Assembly (NCBI GenBank): GCA_029168955.1 | Contig: JAPDOI010001215.1 | Location: 144,438-208,437, forward strand | Length of the DNA stretch: 64,000 bases | Direction: 5' to 3' | From: Aplectana chamaeleonis | Lineage: Eukaryota; Nematoda; Chromadorea; Rhabditida; Cosmocercidae | The notes under the pieces: generated by a model | The model's input: only the letters and a program-made list of their open reading frames with translations | Database searches by the model: none | Told to the model about the DNA's origin: nothing | Shown here: piece by piece, positions 15,001 to 26,263 of the stretch | How positions within the stretch are numbered: position 1 is the first letter of the stretch | Layout of the letters: each line of letters begins with the position of its first letter | Translations under genes and position numbers: made by a program

Positions 15001-15240
15001 GGACGTCATAGAAAGTGTGCAGGACCCCAGTGGGAGTGAGCAGGACGTCATAGAAAGTGTGCAGGACCCCAGTGGGAGGCGGAGCAGGACGTCATAGAAA
15101 GTGTGCAGGACCCCAGTGGGGGGAGTGAGCAGGACGTCATAGAAAGTGTGCAGACCCCAGTGAGAGTGAGCAGGACGTCATAGAAAGTGTGTGCAGGACT
15201 CCCAGTGGGAGTGAGCAGGACGTCATAGAAAGTGTGTGCA
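1..15240 (+). repeat. Satellite A, 42-bp unit, indel-rich part
   Basis: Tandem array whose unit is 42 bp and is itself a dimer of two 21-bp halves. One half begins GTGCAGGACCCCAGTGGG, the other begins GAGCAGGACGTCATAGAA, and both end AGT. The array is already running at base 1, so its left end lies outside the window. Variant halves recur, for example GTGCAGGACCCAAATGGG (near 640, 1150, 2535, 5100, 7400, 10360, 13850) and a block with GGCAAAAA and GCAGGATATCAG (near 340, 1380, 1740, 4490, 5390). One- to three-base insertions and deletions occur in nearly every second unit, so no frame stays open beyond about 200 codons. The two halves are clearly homologous, which makes a 21-bp ancestor likely. 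No gene is supported here. Confidence 0.97.
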
Positions 15241-18200
15241 GGACCCCAGTGTGGGAGTGAGCAGGACGTCAGTAGAAAGTGTGTGGACCCCAGTGAGAGT
15301 AAGCAGGACGTCAGTAGAGTGTGCAGGACCCCTGTGTGGAGAGTGGGTGCAGAAAGTGTGCAGGACTCCCAGTGGGAGTGAGCAGGACGTCATATAAAGT
15401 GTGCAGGACCCCAGTGGGAGTGAGCGGGACGTCATAGAAAGTGTGCAGGACCCCAGTGAGAGTGAGCAGAATGTCATAGAAAGTGGGCAGTACCCCAGTG
15501 GGAGTGAGCAGGACGTCATAGAAAATGTGCAGGACCCCAGTGGGAGTGAGCAGGACGTCATAGAAAGTGTGCAGGACCCCAGTGGGAGTGAGCAGGACGG
15601 CATAGGAAGGGTGCAGGACCCCAGGGACAGTGGGCAGGACGTAATAGAAAGTGTGCAGGACCCCAGTGGGAGTGAGCAGGACGTCATAGAAAGTGTACAG
15701 GACCCCAGTGGGAGTGAGCAGGACGTCATAGAAAGTGTGCAGGACCCCGGTGGGAGTGTGCAGGACCCAAATGGGAGTGTGCAGGACCCCAGTGGGAGTG
15801 TGCAGGACGTCATAGAAAGTGTGCAGGACCCCAGTGAGAGTGAGCAGGACGTCATAGAAAGTGTGCAGGACTCCAGTGAGAGTGAGCAAGACGTCATAGA
15901 AAGTGTGCAGGACCCCAGTGGGAGGAGCAGAACGTAATAGAAAGTGTGCAGGACCCCAGTGGGAGTGAGCAGGACGTCATAGAAAGTGTGCAGGACCCCA
16001 GTGAGAGTGAGCAGGACGTCATAGAAAGTGTGCAGGACTCCAGTGGGAGTGAGCATGACGTAATAGAAAGTGTGCAGGACCCCAGTGGGAGTGAGCAGGA
16101 CGTCATAGAAAGTGTGCAGGACCCCAGTGGGAGTGAGCAGGACGTCATAGAAAGTGTGCAGGACCCCAGTGGGAGTGAGCAGGACGTCATAGAAAGTGTG
16201 CAGGACCCCAGTGGGAGTGGGCAGGACCGAAATGGGAGTGTGCGGGAGGCCAGTGGGAGTGTGCAGGACGTCATAGAAAGTGTGCAGGACCCCAGTGAGA
16301 GTGAGCAGGACGTCATAGAAAGTGTGCAGGACTCCAGTGGGAGTGAGCAGGGACGTCATAGAAAGTGTGCAGGACCCCAGTGAGAGTCAGCAGACGTCAT
16401 AGAAAGTGTGCAGGACCCCAGTGGGAGGAGCAGGACGTCATAGAAAGTGTGCAGGACCCCAGTGGGAGTGAGCAGGACGTCATAGAAAGTGTGCAAGACC
16501 CCAGTGGGAGTGAGCAGGACGTCATAGAAAGTGTGCAGGACCCCAGTGAGAGTGAGCAGAACGTCATAGAAAGTGTGCAGGACCCCAGCGGGAGTGAGCA
16601 GGACGTCATAGAAAGTGTGCAGGACCCCAGTGAGAGTGAGCAGGACGTCACAGAAAGTGTGCAGGACCCCAGTGAGAGTGAGCAGGACGTCATAGAAAGT
16701 GTGCAGGACCCCAGTGGGAGTGAGCAGGACGTTATAGAAAGTGTGCAGAACCCCAGTGAGAGTGAGCAGGACGTCATAGAAAGTGTGCAGGACCCCAGTG
16801 AGAGTGAGCAGGACGTCATAGAAAGTGTGCAGGACCCCAGTGGGAGTGAGCAGGACGTCATAGAAAGTGTGCAGGACCCCAGTGGGAGTGAGCAGGACGT
16901 CATAGAAAGTGTGCAGGACCCCAGTGGGAGTGAGCAGGACGTCATAGAAAGTGTGCAGGACCCCAGTGGGAGTGAGCAGGACGTCATAGAAAGTGTGCAG
17001 GATCCCAGTGGGAGTGAGCAGGACGTCATAGAAAGTGTGCAGGACCCCAGTGGGAGTGAGCAGGACGTCATAAAAAGTGTGCAGGACCCCAGTGGGAGTG
17101 AGCAGGACGTCATAAAAAGTGTGCAGGACGTCATAGAAAGTGTGCAGGACCCCAGTGGGAGTGAGCAGGACGTCATAGAAAGTGTGCAGGACCCAGTGGG
17201 AGTGAGCAGGACGTCATAGAAAGTGTGCAGGACCCCAGTGGGAGTGAGCAGGACGTCATAGAAAGTGTGCAGGACCCCAGTGAGAGTGAGCAGAACGTCA
17301 TAGAAAGTGTGCAGGACCCCAGTGGGAGTGAGCAGGACGTCATAGAAAGTGTGCAGGACCCCAGTGAGAGTGAGCAGAACGTCATAGAAAGTGTGCAGGA
17401 CCTCAGTGCGAGTGAGCAGGACGTCATAGAAAGTGTGCAGGACCCCAGTGGGAGTGAGCAGGACGTCACAGAAAGTGTGCAGGACCCCAGTGGGAGTGAG
17501 CAGGACGTCATAGAAAGTGTGCAGGACCCCAGTGGGAGTGAGCAGGACGTCATAGAAAGTGTGCAGGACCCCAGTGGGAGTGAGCAGGACGTCATAGAAA
17601 GTGTGCAGGACCCCAGTGGGAGTGAGCAGGACGTCATAGAAAGTGTGCAGGACCCCAGTGGGAGTGAGCAGGAGCGGGAGACGTCATAGAAAGTGCGCAG
17701 GACCCCAGTGGGAGTGTGCAGGACGTCATAGAAAGTGTGCAGGAACCCAGTGGGAGTGAGCAGGACGTAATAGAAAGTGTGCAGGACCCCAGGGGAGTGA
17801 GCAGGACGCCATAGAAAGTGTGCAGGACCCCAGTGAGAGTGAGCAGAACGTCAGAGAAAGTGTGCAGGACCCCAGTGCGAGTGAGCAGGACCCAAATGGG
17901 AGTGTGCAGGACCCCAGTGGCATTGTGCAGAACCCCAGTGGGAGTGTGCAGGACGTCATAGAAAGTGTGCAGGACCCCAGTGAGAGTGAGCAGGACGTCA
18001 CAGAAAGTGTGCAGGACCCCAGTGAGAGTGAGCAGGACGTCATAGAAAGTGTGCAGGACCCCAGTGGGAGTGAGCAGAACGTCATAGAAAGTGCGCAGGA
18101 CCCCAGTGAGAGTGAGCAGGACGTCATAGAAAGTGTGCAGGACCCCAGTGAGAGTGAGCAGGACGTCATAGAAAGTGTGCAGGACCCCAGTGGGAGTGAG

Positions 18201-19745
18201 CAGGACGTCATAGAAAGTGTACAGGACCCCAGTGGAAGTGAGCAGGACGTCATAGAAAGTGATCAGGACCCCAGTGAGAGTGAGCAGGACGTCAGAGAAA
18301 GTAAGCAGGACCCCAGTGAGAGTGAGCAGAACGTCATAGAAAGTGTGCAGGACCCCAGTGGGAGTGAGCAGGACGTCATAGAAAGTGTGCAGGACCCCAG
18401 TGGGAGTGAGCAGGACGTCATAGAAAGTGTGCAGGACCCCAGTGAGAGTGAGCAGAACGTCATAGAAAGTGTGCAGGACCCCAGTGGGAGTGAGCAGGAC
18501 GTCATAGAAAGTGTGCAGGACCCCAGTGAGAGTCAGCAGGACGTTATAGAAAGTGTGCAGGACCCCAGTGGGAGTGAGCAGGACGTCATAGAAAGTGTGC
18601 AGGACCCCAGTGGGAGTGAGCAGGACGTCATAGAAAGTGTGCAGGACCCCAGTGGGAGTGAGCAGGACGTCATAGAAAGTGTGCAGGACCCCAGTGAGAG
18701 TGAGCAGAACGTCATAGAAAGTGTGCAGGACCCCAGCGGGAGTGAGCAGGACGTCATAGAAAGTGTGCAGGACCCCAGTGAGAGTGAGCAGGACGTCACA
18801 GAAAGTGTGCAGGACCCCAGTGAGAGTGAGCAGGACGTCATAGAAAGTGTGCAGGACCCCAGTGGGAGTGAGCAGGACGTTATAGAAAGTGTGCAGAACC
18901 CCAGTGAGAGTGAGCAGGACGTCATAGAAAGTGTGCAGGACCCCAGTGAGAGTGAGCAGGACGTCATAGAAAGTGTGCAGGACCCCAGTGGGAGTGAGCA
19001 GGACGTCATAGAAAGTGTGCAGAACCCCAGTGGGAGTGAGCAGGACGTCATAGAAAGTGTGCAGGACCCCAGTGGGAGTGAGCAGGACGTCATAGAAAGT
19101 GTGCAGGACCCCAGTGGGAGTGAGCAGGACGTCATAGAAAGTGTGCGGGACCCCAGTGGGAGTGAGCAGGACGTCATAGAAAGTGTGCAGGACCCCAGTG
19201 GGAGTGAGCAGGACGTCATAGAAAGTGTGCGGGACCCCAGTGGGAGTGAGCAGGACGTCATAGAAAGTGTGCAGGACCCCAGTGAGAGTGAGCAGAACGT
19301 CATAGAAAGTGTGCAGGACCCCAGTGGGAGTGAGCAGGACGTCATAGAAAGTGTGCAGGACCCCAGTGGGAGTGAGCAGGACGTCATAGAAAGTGTGCAG
19401 GACCCCAGTGGGAGTGAGCAGGACGTCATAGAAAGTGTGCAGGACCCCAGTGGGAGTGAGCAGGACGTCATAGAAAGTGTGCAGGACCCCAGTGGGAGTG
19501 AGCAGGACGTCATAGAAAGTGTGCGGGACCCCAGTGAGAGTGAGCAGGACGTCATAGAAAGTGTGCAGGACCCCAGTGAGAGTGAGCAGAACGTCATAGA
19601 AAGTGTGCAGGACCCCAGTGCGAGTGAGCAGGACCCAAATGGGAGTGTGCAGGACCCCAGTGGGAGTGTGCAGAACCCCAGTGGGAGTGTGCAGGACGTC
19701 ATAGAAAGTTCGCAGGGCCGCAGTGGAAGTGTGCAGGACGTCATG
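15241..19745 (+). repeat. Satellite A, 42-bp unit, homogeneous part
   Basis: Same 42-bp unit as the preceding block, but almost free of indels, with units differing mainly by single substitutions (GGGAGT/GAGAGT, CAGGAC/CAGAAC, GTCATAG/GTCACAG). About 107 units fit. Because 42 is divisible by three and the unit has no stop in several frames, both strands show very long open frames. A run of eight units near 16,540-16,860 carries the same rare variants (CAGCGGG, GTCACAG, GTTATAG, CAGAACC) in the same order as a run near 18,690-19,010, showing that multi-unit segments were copied as blocks. The array ends at a clean junction with unique sequence (GTCATGAAGAAAGTAGAAG). Confidence 0.97.
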
Positions 19746-21583
19746 AAGAAAGTAGAAGTGAAACAGAGAGATTTTGTCAATTTTTTCATGCGAAATCTTA
19801 GCCATTGTGTAGCGAAGAAAACATGGGAAATCATGTATCTTGAGAAGCGTGCAGCGCGTTTTGAGGAGTACGCAAAGCTTTGAGAAACTTCCTCGCCAGT
19901 CTGACGAAACAACCAGCAGCTCCACTTCCGCATATTGTCTGTTCGTCACACATTACAACCGCTCATTCATTTTGATTCACTAACTTCGATAAACCAGTTT
20001 TATATATGTTGAAAGTCTGAGCTTATCAAAATCTGCTTCACAAAAACGTAAACATCAACGGACATATTTCATTTATTGAGAACAAAGGCATGGTGTTGGT
20101 GAACAAGGGAAACCACATCTAAAATGCGAGTGCTTTTTTCTCAACATGACAGGGATGGTAGAGCGAGAATAATATCTTGCGTACATTACAGAAGGAAGGG
20201 GTCGTAAATAAGATGCCGGTAACAATCGACGATCTACCGCTGGCTTCTTATGTTTTGCTTTTTTTATGCCACGTTTTTTATACCCTACGCCCTGCTATAA
20301 ATGTCCGGCAGCCAGTTTTGCTCAGGAGAGTTCATACGGACAGCAACTTTCGGATATACGGAAGGCAGTCAACACCGTTTTGTCAGAATAATCTGCCTCA
20401 GGAAGCTAGCGGACGTGAAAATTATTTTGAGCGAAAACTTCGCTCAGTCTCGCTAGTAATAATTGAAACGACATAATATCACTGTGAGGCATTCCACCAT
20501 TTTGAACCCTCGCTCCTGGAAAATCCGAAAACGAAGTTTCAAAATTTTCTCAGTTTATGTAGCTCCCCTTCGGAGCAGTGCCTCTCTCCAAAAAAAAGAG
20601 TCTAGGCTGTACCAGGTGTAGATGAACACGGGCGGCCGCGTTGAGACCGCAAAAACAGTTTCATTCGAAAACAAAGTTTTTCGGGGAACTTCGGTCCACG
20701 CTGCACATTAATGGGTAGGAACTTGAGCTTTGAATATGATAGCCTTTGCAGAAATCAAAAAGTCTTTGTTTGGAAAAGTTACAAGCTTCGGACGTTTTTT
20801 TTGCCAAGTTTGGCAAACGCTCCCCGTTTCCACAAAACTTAGCGCGGGTATTGCAGTCAGGAGGAATTAACAAATCACCTGTGGCTTTCAAGTAGCTTTT
20901 GATGAGTGCGATTTTTCTTCCTGTAAAGGCTAGTGAAACTTCAGGTAGGTAGTAACTGGCAGATATTGCATGGCTTTCGTTTGCTGTTTTGCCTTTTGCC
21001 GGCCATTTTTGGGGTTCGCCGTTGTCATTGAAGGTTTCCGAAATCTAAAGCCCCTTTCACACTTGCCCGACCGACGTCGGTCTCAGTATCAGGGTCCAGA
21101 GCAAACGTAGGAAAACCGTTCTTTTTGCATTTAATATACTTTAGAAAGGTGAATAACTGCTCAAAAAATGGTCCAAAATGGTTACCTGAGATTCGAGAAA
21201 AAGTGTCAAAACCACGTCATTTTGGTCGAAAAAATGTTCATCTCCTTTTTTTTCGGTTGGCGTTCACGATCTTGTTGGAACACTTATCGTTGAGCTAGAC
21301 AGCTCATTTTCGGCCAGGGAGCTGGTTTTGTTTGCACCTAGCTCCTGGCAAAATTTGAAGTTGGTAGCTCAATTTTTGTGGAACCTCAAAATTGAGGGTC
21401 AGGAAAGACAAAAACACGTAAACATGTTATTATAAACCATCCGAAGTTTACTTATTCGTAAAAATGAACTAGTGAAATAAACACCGTTACTGATAGGCTT
21501 TTGCTCAGGATTTGACGGGGCAACGATTCAATCAATACGGCAGGATCTCGGAAGCACTTTTTGGAACGCGGCACGGTGTGACT
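19746..21583. other. Unique or degenerate spacer, no gene seen
   Basis: AT-richer sequence between Satellites A and B. The first 140 bases stay open in the same frame as the satellite, which is more likely chance run-out than a C-terminus. A small ORF at 20,177-20,476 has no supporting feature. Around 21,053-21,085 lies a solo terminus (CCCCTTTCACACTTGCCC, GACCGACGTCGG) that matches the ends of the MITE family at 35.6 and 36.4 kb. The partner terminus is not visible nearby. Confidence 0.6.
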
Positions 21584-23964
21584 CAGAGGTGCGCCACAGA
21601 ACGCCGTAGAAAGTGTGTGGGACCAAAGTGGGAGTGCGCCGGACGCCGTAGAAAGTGTGCGGCACCCAAGTGGGAGTGCGCCGGACGCCGTGGAAAGTGT
21701 GCGGGACCCAAATGGGCGTGCGCAGAACGCCGTAGAAAGTGTTCATGACCCAAATGAGAGTGCGCCGGACGCCGTAGAAAGTGTGCGGGACTCAAATGGG
21801 AGTGCGCCGGACGCCGTATAAAGTGTGCGGGACCCAAATGGGTGTGCGCAGAACGCCGTAGTAATTGTGTGGGACCCAAATGAGAGTGCGCCGGACGCCG
21901 TAGAAAGTGTGCGGGACCCAAATGGGTGTACGCAGAACGGCGTAGAAAGTGTGCGGGAACCAAATGAGAGTGCGCCACACGCCGTAGAAAGCGTGCGGGA
22001 CCCAAGTGGGAGTGCGCGGGACGCCGTGGAAAGTGTGCGGGACCCAAATGGGCGTGCGCAGAACGCCGTATAAAGTGTGCATGACCCAAATGAGAGTGCG
22101 CCGGACGCCGTAGAAAGTGTGCGGGACTCAAATGGGAGTGCGCCGGACGCCGTATAAAGTGTGCGGGACCCAAATGGGTGTGCGCAGAACGCCGTAGTAA
22201 TTGAGTGGGACCCAAATGAGAGTGCGCCGGACGCCGTAGAAAGTGTGCGGGACCCAAATGAGAGTGCGCCGGACGCCGTAGAAAGTGTGCGGGACCCAAA
22301 TGAGAGTGCGCCGCACGCCGTAAAAAGTGTGCGGGACCAAATGAGAGTGCGCCGGACGCCGTGAAAGTGTGCGGGACCCACGTGGGAGTGCGCCGGGCCC
22401 CGTATAAAGTGTGCGGGACCCAAATGGGTGTGCACAAACGCCGTAGTGTGTGGGACCCAAATGAGAGTGCGCCGGACGCGGTAGAAAGTGTGCGGGACCC
22501 AAATGAGAGAGCGTCGGACGCCGTAGAAAGTGTGCATGACCCAAATGAGAGTGCGCCGGACGCCGTAGAAAGTGTGCGGGATTCAAATGGGAGTGCGCCG
22601 GACGCCGTATAAAGTGTGCGGGACCCAAATGGGTGTGCGCAGAACGCCGTAGTAATTGAGTGGGACCCAAATGAGAGTGCGCCGGACGCCGTAGAAAGTG
22701 TGCGGGACCCAAATGAGAGTGCGCCGGACGCCGTAGAAAGTGTGCGGGACCCAAATGAGAGTGCGCCGCACGCCGTAAAAAGTGTGCGGGACCAAATGAG
22801 AGTGCGCCGGACGCCGTGAAAGTGTGCGGGACCACGGGAGTGCGCCGGACCCCGTATAAAGTGTGCGGGACCCAAATGGGTGTGCACAAAACGCCGTAGC
22901 ATTTGTGTGGACCCAAATGAGAGTGCGCCGGACGCGGTAGAAAGTGTGCAGGACCCAAATGAGAGATGCGTCGGACGCCGTAGAAAGTGTGCGGGACCAA
23001 GTGGGAGTGGCGCCGGACGCCGTAGAAAGTGTGCGGGACCCAAATGAGAGTGCGCCGGACGCTGTAGAAAGTGTGCGGGACCCAAATGAGTGCGCCGGAC
23101 GCCGTCAAAGTGTGCGGGACCCAAATGAGAGCGCCGGACGCCGTGGAAAGTATGCGGGACCCACGTGGGAGCGCCGGACGCCGTATAAAGTGTGCGGACT
23201 CAAATGGGTGTGCGCAGACCGCCGTAGTAATTGTGTAGGACCCAAATGAGAGTGCGCCGGACGCCGTAGAAAGTGTGCGGGACCCAAATGAGAGAGCGTC
23301 GGACGCCATAGAAAGCGTGCGGGACCCAATTGGGAGTGCGCCGGACGCCGTAGAAAGCGTGCAGGACCCAAATGAGACAGCGTCGTACGCCGTAGAAAGT
23401 GTGCGGGACCCAAGTGGGAGTGCGCCGGACGCCGTAGAAAGTGTGCGGGACCCAAATGAGAGTGCGCCACACGCTGTAGAAAGCGTGCGGGACCCAAGTG
23501 GGAGTGCGCCGGACGCCGTAGAAAGTGTGCTGGACCCAAATGGGTGTGCGCAGAACGCCGTAGAAAGTGTGCGGGACTCAAATGGGTGTGCGCAAAACGC
23601 CCTAGAAAGTGTGTCGAACCCAAATGAGAGTGCGCCGGACGCCGTAGAAAGTGTGCGGGACCCGAATGAGAGTGCGCCGGACGCCGTAGAAAGTGTGCGG
23701 GTCCCAAATGAGACACCGTCGTACGCCGTCGAAAGTGTGCGAGACCCAAGTGGTAGTGCGCCGGATGCCGTAGAAAGTGTGCGGGACTCAAAAAGGGAGT
23801 GCGCCGGACGCCGTAGAAAGTGTGCGGGACCCAAATGAGAGTGCGCCACACGCCGTAGAAAGCGTGCGGGACCCAAGTGGGAGTGCGCTCGACGCCGTAG
23901 AAAGTGTAAGGTGACAAAGTGAGAGTGCGTAAGACGCCGTAGAAAGTGTGCGGGACCCAATTAG
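21584..23964 (+). repeat. Satellite B, 42-bp unit related to Satellite A
   Basis: Tandem array of a 42-bp unit beginning GTGCGGGACCCAAATGAG and continuing GTGCGCCGGACGCCGTAG, then AAAGT. It aligns without gaps to the Satellite A unit, with block-specific differences (GCGGGAC for GCAGGAC, GCGCCGGACGCCG for GAGCAGGACGTCA). Roughly 56 units fit. Sub-variants such as GGTGTGCGCAGAACGCCG, GAGAGAGCGTCGGACG and GTAATTGAG recur in fixed order. The segments at about 22,080-22,360 and 22,535-22,815 are near-identical multi-unit blocks, which indicates segmental duplication inside the array. Long frames on both strands (up to 610 codons on minus) follow from the 3n period and are not considered genes. 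Confidence 0.95.
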
Positions 23965-24265
23965 AAGCACGCCCATGCCGATCATTTTTTCCGCAGGGCT
24001 ACCGTAACCATTCTTGAGCAAAACATGATAACGAGCGATAACACACGCTCATAACATGCGGGGTATAAAAAGGCAGAAAAGCGGTATGCATTCATTCACA
24101 CACCGTTCTCTTCGAGAAACCGCCGGGAAGTGGCTGAGGAGGTCGAAATTGTGCAAACACGTTTGTTGGCTATTACGATGTGCTCATATCCAAGCTGACA
24201 CTCAGAAAATTTTTGAAGGAGGGTTACGGTAGCCCTGCGGAAAAATGATCGGCATGAGCCTGCTT
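23965..24265 (+). mobile_element. 301-bp TIR element with internal TATA promoter, copy 1
   Basis: Terminal inverted repeats of about 45 bp: the left end reads AAGCACGCCCATGCCGATC and the right end is the complement of AAGCAGGCTCATGCCGATC. Both continue through TTTTCCGCAGGGCTACC. The interior holds a TATA box and a conserved start-like sequence. Both flanks are 42-bp satellite sequence, so the element sits inside an array. A second copy at 52,310-52,611 is also flanked by 42-bp satellite on both sides. No coding frame of transposase size is present, so it is non-autonomous. The family is unassigned. Confidence 0.85.
24064..24097 (+). promoter_or_regulatory. Core promoter: TATA box and initiator-like TCATTC
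   Basis: TATAAAA starts at 24,064 (context GGGGTATAAAAAGGC) and TCATTC starts at 24,092, exactly 28 bases later, followed by ACACACCG. The same spacing occurs in three other repeat copies in the window. This distance is what is expected between a Pol II TATA box and an initiator. Transcription is inferred, not shown. Confidence 0.55.
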
Positions 24266-24452
24266 GTGACCAAATGGGTGTGCGCAGAACGCCGTAGAAA
24301 GTGTGCAGGACATCCGTGTGAGTGTGCAAGATGTAACAGAACGTGCGCAGGACATTAGTGGGAGTGTGCAGGACATCAGAGGGAGTGTGCAGGACATCAG
24401 TTGGAGTGCGCAGGACGTCATAGAAGAGGGAGGGGGGCAGGACATCAGTGGG
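24266..24452 (+). repeat. Satellite remnant, mixed A/B-type 21-bp halves
   Basis: About nine 21-bp halves directly after the TIR element. The first two are Satellite B type (CCAAATGGGTGTGCGCAGAACG). Later ones read GTGCAGGACATCAGTTGGAG and GCGCAGGACGTCATAGAA, closer to Satellites A and D. The stretch shows that B-type and A-type units can sit next to each other in one array. Confidence 0.8.
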
Positions 24453-24521
24453 TTTACTTTCATCTAACACCACCAGGCATAAATCATGTTAGAAAGGAAA
24501 CTTTAAGGAAAAATAAATGAA

Positions 24522-25156
24522 ATTCCTGAAAGTTTAGGTTCCTGGCAAAAGTGAAGATTTGGCATGGCCATAGAAATATACTCAGTTAAAAAGGGAAAAT
24601 AATGAAAAATGAAAAAAGGTTTTCAAATATTCCTGAGAACGATTTGGCGTAGAATAATTTGTTTTTCGGGAAATGAAGTGAAATAGTTGAAAGTATGATT
24701 TGGCAGTCGAGTTTGAACCAGCTATTGATAAGAGTTGTGCAAAACGAAAGATCGCCTTGTCTGTGCTTATCCGTAGAACATATCGAAGCGAAATCACGCG
24801 TGTTGATTTTACTTCACCTAATACGTGAAGACCGCCGCATAACAGCTCCCGAAAAAGTTTTGATGCTTCCCATTTCACGCGTGATTTCGCTTTGATATGT
24901 TCTACGGATAAGCACAGACAAGGCGATCTCTCGTTTTGCACAACTCTTATCAATAGCTGGTTCAAACTCGACTGCCAAATCATACTTTCAACTATTTCAC
25001 TTCATTTCCCGAAAAACAAATTATTCTACGCCAAATCGTTCTCAGGAATATTTCAAAACCTTTTCTCATTTTTCGTTATTTTCCCTTTTTAACTGAGTAT
25101 ATTTCTATGGCCATGCCAAATCTTCACTTTTGCCAGGAACCTAAACTTTCAGGAAT
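24522..25156. mobile_element. Foldback element E1, 281-bp inverted arms
   Basis: Nearly perfect inverted repeat: left arm 24,522-24,802 and right arm 24,876-25,156, separated by a 73-bp loop. The ends read ATTCCTGAAAGTTTAGG. Each arm contains three copies of GATTTGGC (left arm at 24,556, 24,641 and 24,697), a GTGAAAT motif, and AAATCACGCG at its inner end. The same motif layout is found in three other foldback elements of the window although the rest of the sequence differs. No transposase is encoded. Short ORFs on either strand are mirror images of one another. Confidence 0.9.
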
Positions 25157-25256
25157 GTGTAATATCTATCTACCCTACCGTACCCATCTTATCTATCTTA
25201 ACTTATCAAATTCGATAACGAGTTGTCCGACGTCGGCCGGCAAACTAGGAAAGGGG
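25157..25256. mobile_element. Truncated MITE with CCGACGTCGGCCGG terminus
   Basis: Matches the right two thirds of the intact MITE at 35,598-35,747 (ATCTATCTACC, CTTATCAAAT, GATAACGAGT, TCCGACGTCGGCC, AAAGGGGCTT). The left third is missing exactly where the right arm of E1 ends, so the MITE was probably cut by the E1 insertion or by a deletion. Confidence 0.75.
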
Positions 25257-26263
25257 CTTGAAATTCCTTTACCGCACACCCCTGATCGAGATTCATAGCA
25301 ATGCTGCAGACGGAGTCGCTGGTAGCCCGAAGAGTGTGGCCATACTATCTCAGGCGAGCTTCACGCAGCTTGTCGTTGATCGGGGCGACACCGAACCGCT
25401 CCCGAATGTCATCATCGCGTCATGCACTTACTTATCGAAAAATTTTACCGATGCACTTACACATCGAAAAACCGCAGCACTTTTTCGAACACAAAACATG
25501 AAAAAAAACATAAAACTATCAAGAATTTCTGTTCTGTAAGTACTCGCATGGAATAGCTATCACTCATTTTTTGAAACATCTGTGATAGCTGGGTGAGTCT
25601 GTGTTTTCACAGATATGACTACATCTGTGAAAGCAGTGAAAACAGATGAAAGTGTGAGGATGGAAACACAAACTCACCGCCCAAACTCAATTATTTCGGA
25701 AAAATGAGTGATAACACAATCAGGCTACCGGATGTTAGCACAAGTCCGCAACCGCACCATGTCTTTTTAACATTTCGGTAAACTATATCTACTATTTGTT
25801 CCTGAAATTCTGGAGAACAGGCATTTTGTTTTTTTTCTCGGTTCTCCTTTTAGGCACCCATCTTAGCCCTCTCTGAAATGTTCAATATGCACCCACTTAG
25901 GGTCATCCGGGACGCGTGCTCAACCCTGTTTACGCCAGTTTCAGACAGGCGACGGCATTACGCTCATCAACTGTTCCGTTTTCAACATACGCGTGGTGTC
26001 GCGCTTGCACTTCCTGATCACGCGCGCCGTTCAACCAATCGCCGCGACGTGAAGTATGATCCCGTCTTAAAGGCAGTGTTCACGATGATTTTCGTTCCCG
26101 AGTTTTCCACTCAGAACAGTGCGTTGGCCAGCAGGTGTTACCAGAATTACGAAGAAACGGCGAGAAACGCACTAAAACTGTGTATTTCAGTGACATTATT
26201 CTCTGGCCTGGACTAGTTGTTCGGTTGGATGAACATGTTCACGGTGGTTGTCACTGGTGAAAA
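25257..26263. other. No gene seen; one dispersed repeat
   Basis: Short ORFs only. From about 26,062 (TTAAAGGCAGTG) to 26,260 the sequence resembles the segments at 56,640-56,855 and 57,775-57,980 near the centre of the large inverted repeat (GATGATTTTCGT, GTTGGATGAACATGTTCA). It is therefore a dispersed repeat copy with a TTAA-type end. Confidence 0.55.

Noticed and set aside
17820..19883. 687-residue repetitive protein gene on plus strand
   Set aside because: The frame has no ATG start (it begins at GTG CAG GAC of a satellite unit), an equally long frame exists on the opposite strand, and both follow from the 42-bp period.
20177..20476. 99-residue frame between Satellites A and B
   Set aside because: No splice sites, domain or promoter support. 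Length is within chance expectation.
22128..23960. 610-residue minus-strand frame in Satellite B
   Set aside because: Composition is dictated by the 42-bp unit, overlapping frames are open on both strands, and there is no unique domain.
1..24452. CRISPR array
   Set aside because: The repeats are contiguous, with no unique spacers between them, and the genome is eukaryotic.
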